Below, piece after piece: positions 61,440-64,000 of a DNA stretch of 64,000 nt. The position numbers and the translations under genes were made by a program. The stretch is from Gillisella vitis (GTDB lineage: Bacteria > Pseudomonadota > Alphaproteobacteria > Rhizobiales > Rhizobiaceae), in the NCBI GenBank assembly GCA_009744235.1, contig WPHV01000010.1, positions 62,001-126,000 on the forward strand, read 5' to 3'. Numbering within the stretch: the first letter of the stretch is position 1; the number at the start of each line of letters is the position of its first letter. Below the pieces are notes generated by a model. It saw only the letters and a list, made by a program, of their open reading frames with translations. It had not been told where the DNA came from and ran no database searches.

Positions 61440-62492
61440 ATGTCGAGACTTGACTGGTCGTTTGTCAAAAGCTTTGTCCGTGAAGCGGCTCCGGTGCCTG
61501 ATGCGGAATGGGTATCACGGAAATTCGATGAGTTTCTCCGGCGGACCGATCCCGCCGATGCTTTTGCGATTTCGGGCGTGTTTTCGTTGGCGCATCCTTT
61601 CTATGTGCCGAAGATGAGCGATGCCGCAGCCGACAGTCTGGCGATTTCTGTGCCGGAACTTGGCGAGGCTCTGATGCGGGCACGGCTGACGGCCTCGCGC
61701 GCGCGTCAGCCGAATGTTCTGGTGGCGTGCCTGCCGAAATCGGCTTCGACCTTCATCGGGCAGAGCTTGATGAAAGTATTGAATGTGCCGATGGCGGTGC
61801 TGATGTCCTCCGCCTTGTCGCCGCAAACGCCTTTTTCCATGGGTATTACCCTGCGTGAGCAGGAAACGGACGAATTGGCGTTGATCCAATACGGCAATAA
61901 TGGCCTTGGCTATGTGGCGCAGCATCATTTGCGCTGTACGCCCTATCTTTGCCAGCAGCTTGAGCTTTACAATATCCGCCCGATCGTAACCTACCGCAAT
62001 GTCTATGATAGCCTGGTCAGTCTGGATGACATGATGCGCAAACAGCACCAGGAATGGGCGGCGACCCGTGACAAGGATGCGATCTATTTCAGCGATGGCC
62101 TGCCATCCAATTATTGTGAGCTGGACGATGAGACGCGCTATCTGATCCTGGTGGATCGCCAATGTGCCTGGTATCTGCAATTTTTCATGAGCTGGAAACG
62201 CTGCGAAGCGCTTGGTCTGGTCAAGCCGCTCTGGGTCTCCTACGAGGAGGATTTTCTCGGCAACAAGCAGCGTCTGGCCGAGAGGATCGCCGCCTTTGTC
62301 GGGCCGGAATTCGTCGATTCCGCAAAGCTGTCCGAGGTGTTTTCCGAGACGATAGAGGCGGGTCATGCCCGGTTCAACAAGGGTGTCAGCGGTCGGGGCA
62401 GCCAATTGCCTCAGCGTGTCAAGGATCGGATCAGGGCGAGTTTCGATCTCTATCGCGATGATTTCGATTTTTCTGAAATATTGCCCTCCTAA
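61440..62492 (+). CDS. Sulfotransferase-like protein B
   Basis: 350 residues from ATG 61440 (GGAG 5 bp upstream; an earlier ATG 61410 has none). The P-loop-like motif is PKSASTF (99-105). IVTYRNVYDSLVSLDDMM (R186) is the 3'-phosphate site. It is about half identical to protein A along its length: the shared blocks include TASRARQPNVLVAC, REQETDELALIQYG/RSQETDELALMRHG, GYVAQHHLRCTPYL, LYNIRPIVT and DGLPSNY. No PAPS-synthesis genes are nearby. The two may act on related acceptors or on each other's products. Confidence 0.83.
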   Translation: MSRLDWSFVKSFVREAAPVPDAEWVSRKFDEFLRRTDPADAFAISGVFSLAHPFYVPKMSDAAADSLAISVPELGEALMRARLTASRARQPNVLVACLPKSASTFIGQSLMKVLNVPMAVLMSSALSPQTPFSMGITLREQETDELALIQYGNNGLGYVAQHHLRCTPYLCQQLELYNIRPIVTYRNVYDSLVSLDDMMRKQHQEWAATRDKDAIYFSDGLPSNYCELDDETRYLILVDRQCAWYLQFFMSWKRCEALGLVKPLWVSYEEDFLGNKQRLAERIAAFVGPEFVDSAKLSEVFSETIEAGHARFNKGVSGRGSQLPQRVKDRIRASFDLYRDDFDFSEILPS

Positions 62493-62653
62493 CACCTCTG
62501 TTCCGCCGATCCTTCAGGCCGGGTGTACAGCGTGGATTTTTGCACCCTTGTACCTTATAACTATTGCACCATAGGTTGTGGTTACGCTATATAGCGATTT
62601 CGTGCATCGCTAGCTGTACTATCGTGATATCGAATTTGCCGATCGTACTTCCT

Positions 62654-62691
62654 GTATCGTTCCGACACGCAAGTGTATCGGAGTACGATAC
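62654..62691. repeat. Long imperfect hairpin
   Basis: GTATCGT (62654-62660) pairs with ACGATAC (62685-62691). Inside, TCCGA-CAC pairs with GTG and TCGGA with a 2-base bulge, around GCAA. It is 220 bp before the MerR gene in an otherwise AT-rich 418-bp gap (62493-62910) without a gene. No T-run follows. Confidence 0.6.
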
Positions 62692-62910
62692 GCTTTCCAT
62701 GAAATTGTGTGGATAAGGAGTGAATGGCAATTCGGATTGGATAATTCGCGCTCTTGCTGTCGCTCACGTAAAAATGTGTGCATCCAATGTAACTTTTTTT
62801 GGTTATTTACTTCTGCCGATATTGATAGTTAAAAGCTGGAATGCAATTTTAAAAAACGGCGCAAGCTGGATAGTTTACTATTTTTGCTTGCAACCAGGAA
62901 GGACAAGCTC

Positions 62911-63342
62911 ATGAATATCGGAGAAGCCGCCGCAGCCTCCGGCGTTTCTGCGAAGATGATCCGCTACTATGAGGAAATCGGGCTGGTTCTTCCGGCACGG
63001 CGCACCTCAAGCAATTATCGGGTCTATGGCGAAAATGAAGTCCACCGTCTGCGCTTTGTGCGGCGGGCGCGGACCCTCGGGTTTTCCCTGGAGGAAACGG
63101 AGCGGTTGCTGGCGCTGTGGAGCGACTCTGGCCGCAAAAACGACGATGTGCGCCAGGTGGCCATGAACCACCTGCGCGAACTCGAAGACAAGATGGAAGC
63201 CATGCAGGCCATGGTCGACACGCTGAAAAACCTGGTCGATCACTGCGAGCAGGGTGAGCGCCCGGATTGCCCGATCCTGGAAAAGCTGGGCGGTGGTTCT
63301 TCCAACGACAATAGCTGCACAGTGGAAATGGAAGAGGCCTGA
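62911..63342 (+). CDS. hmrR: Copper-responsive MerR regulator (CueR/HmrR)
   Basis: 143 residues from ATG 62911 with AAGGA upstream. The HTH is MNIGEAAAASGVSAKMIRYYEEIGLV, the dimer helix spans ~80-108 and the metal loop has C112 and C120 (HCEQGERPDCPIL), the exact positions of the copper(I) ligands in CueR. A second pair, SCTVEM near the C-terminus, is weaker. It should activate copper-efflux genes by twisting a 19-bp-spacer promoter. No copper ATPase gene adjoins within the window; the target may lie beyond or elsewhere. Confidence 0.9.
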   Translation: MNIGEAAAASGVSAKMIRYYEEIGLVLPARRTSSNYRVYGENEVHRLRFVRRARTLGFSLEETERLLALWSDSGRKNDDVRQVAMNHLRELEDKMEAMQAMVDTLKNLVDHCEQGERPDCPILEKLGGGSSNDNSCTVEMEEA

Positions 63343-63496
63343 GCCTCGGCATATCCGATCAGGCGAAAGCGTCATCCGCCACGGCCACGTGTTTTTATAT
63401 CTGCCGCTGTGTGTTTGGCTAGCGGTAGAACTCATGCGGGCAATATAGCTCGTCGTCGGACGCACCTGAACCCTGGGGGCGGGGGAATGGGGCGGG

Positions 63497-63518
63497 CGGC
63501 CGGTCGAAAGACCGGCCG
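63497..63518. terminator. GC-rich hairpin after hmrR
   Basis: CGGCCGGTC (63497-63505), GAAA tetraloop, GACCGGCCG (63510-63518): perfect 9-bp stem, but no T-run. It could block exonucleases at the hmrR messenger end. Confidence 0.5.
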
Positions 63519-63684
63519 TCAATCAAGACCTCAGTCAGCTGTATGCTGAACCAGGCAGACGTGTACGTCTCTGTTGTGCCGTTCGTGATGTCTTCATGAG
63601 GCGCGGATTCAACCGCCTGAGTCTATAAACACAGTAGTTTTAAAGAGTTACAGTGTGCTTTGGCATTGTACTAAATGCACGGTG

Positions 63685-63813
63685 TTATACCAAGTCTCTG
63701 ACATGCTCACGCATCCTCGCCTTGAAGGCATTGCAAATATCTCCAATGCATCAGGTGCTTGAGATATTTGCAAAGGGAATACCAAGCGTCATTTTCAGTG
63801 ACGCTTGGTATTA
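63685..63813. repeat. Three-hairpin intergenic element, copy C (inverted)
   Basis: Read in reverse it has the order of copy B. It starts TTATACCAAG, then the GCTCACGCATCCTCG module, then TTGCAAATATCTC with GAGATATTTGCAA, then ATACCAAGCGTCA (left arm) and TGACGCTTGGTAT (right arm) around TTTTCAG. The arm sequence of the last hairpin differs from copy A but is perfect, showing compensatory change. Confidence 0.8.
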
Positions 63814-63963
63814 GAACCGGCAATTGTGAAATTGAACCGGATATTGTCTCACCACTCTTTTCTCATATGTTGGTTATGCGTTAAGTGAGCCTCCGATTGT
63901 GGAAGGAGGTTGTCTTTGTCGCAATTAAAAATAAGAAAAAAAACCTAAATAGGAAAATAGTCA

Positions 63964-64000
63964 TTGACACCGTGACGGTGTTTTGATAGGTTTTGTTTAC
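63964..64000 (+). promoter_or_regulatory. Promoter-like site with overlapping dyad at window end
   Basis: TTGACA (63964-63969) is a full -35 match. TAGGTT at 63987 (17-bp spacer) is a weak -10. ACACCG-TGA-CGGTGT (63967-63981) is a perfect dyad inside. It faces a gene outside the window. No gene lies in 63814-63963. Confidence 0.45.

Noticed and set aside
62720..62914. 64-residue frame just before hmrR
   Set aside because: It overlaps the hmrR ribosome site and start, lies in AT-rich spacer and resembles no family.
63964..63992. Classical 19-bp MerR-type promoter
   Set aside because: The best -35/-10 pair has a 17-bp spacer, and the dyad is not the CueR consensus, so I list it only as a generic operator candidate.

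Overview
The window looks like chromosomal DNA of an alphaproteobacterium of the Rhizobiaceae (Agrobacterium/Allorhizobium/Rhizobium type). The evidence is a Ros/MucR zinc-finger regulator, an ExoX/SyrA-type exopolysaccharide repressor homologue, a seven-gene Pha/Mrp cation/proton antiporter operon, a FixK/FNR-type binding box, many small families typical of rhizobia (DUF930, DUF1491, DUF2336, DUF5330, DUF6456), and high-GC codon use with AT-rich spacers. No tRNA, rRNA, CRISPR array, transposase or prophage gene was seen. The window opens inside a membrane-protein gene and ends just after a promoter-like site whose gene lies outside.

Layout. 1-6.5 kb: partial membrane protein, cysteine-cluster protein, diguanylate cyclase, class IV aminotransferase, secreted multicopper oxidase, and a small three-repeat beta-trefoil-like protein. 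6.8-14.1 kb: oligopeptidase B, DUF930 protein, AI-2E family permease, exported FAD oxidoreductase, polysaccharide deacetylase. 14.1-18.3 kb: VOC protein, then a universal stress protein behind a perfect FNR/FixK box, a DksA-like protein, MAPEG protein, hemolysin III protein, and a Crp/Fnr regulator that could read that box. 18.8-22 kb: GNAT acetyltransferase, exported protein, membrane-anchored AraC regulator, MucR. 22.4-28.5 kb: mrpABCDEFG on the minus strand. 28.7-31.8 kb: msrB, a DnaA-domain-IV-like protein overlapping a DUF6456 gene, and an extremely Ser/Asp/Glu-rich protein.

32-44.8 kb: a TetR gene divergent from a MacAB-type exporter with unusual tandem dyads between them; a CocE/NonD hydrolase divergent from another TetR gene with two strong palindromes between; sufE; a DUF5330 protein; a PAS histidine kinase overlapping a peptidoglycan-binding protein gene; and a lipoprotein alpha/beta hydrolase. 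44.8-50.9 kb: an RND efflux operon with two adaptors and one permease, facing its probable TetR repressor. 50.9-64 kb: DUF1491 and DUF2336 proteins, a 62-residue protein, the ExoX/SyrA-like protein, a LuxR-type regulator, a DUF1214/DUF1254 pair, a class A penicillin-binding protein, and a locus with ycgN, two divergent paralogous sulfotransferases and a ycgN fragment between them. It ends with a CueR/HmrR-type copper regulator.

The main themes are envelope and efflux functions, each under a local regulator with visible operator-like dyads. Two families of dispersed intergenic repeats punctuate the region: a ~120-bp element of three hairpins (three copies plus a one-hairpin relic) and a ~30-bp motif around AAAACCGGTTTCC (five copies). 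No wholly new system is proven. The best leads are the sulfotransferase/ycgN duplication, the hairpin repeat family, the hypoxia-box cluster, and the serine-rich protein next to an exporter adaptor that itself carries a polyserine insert.
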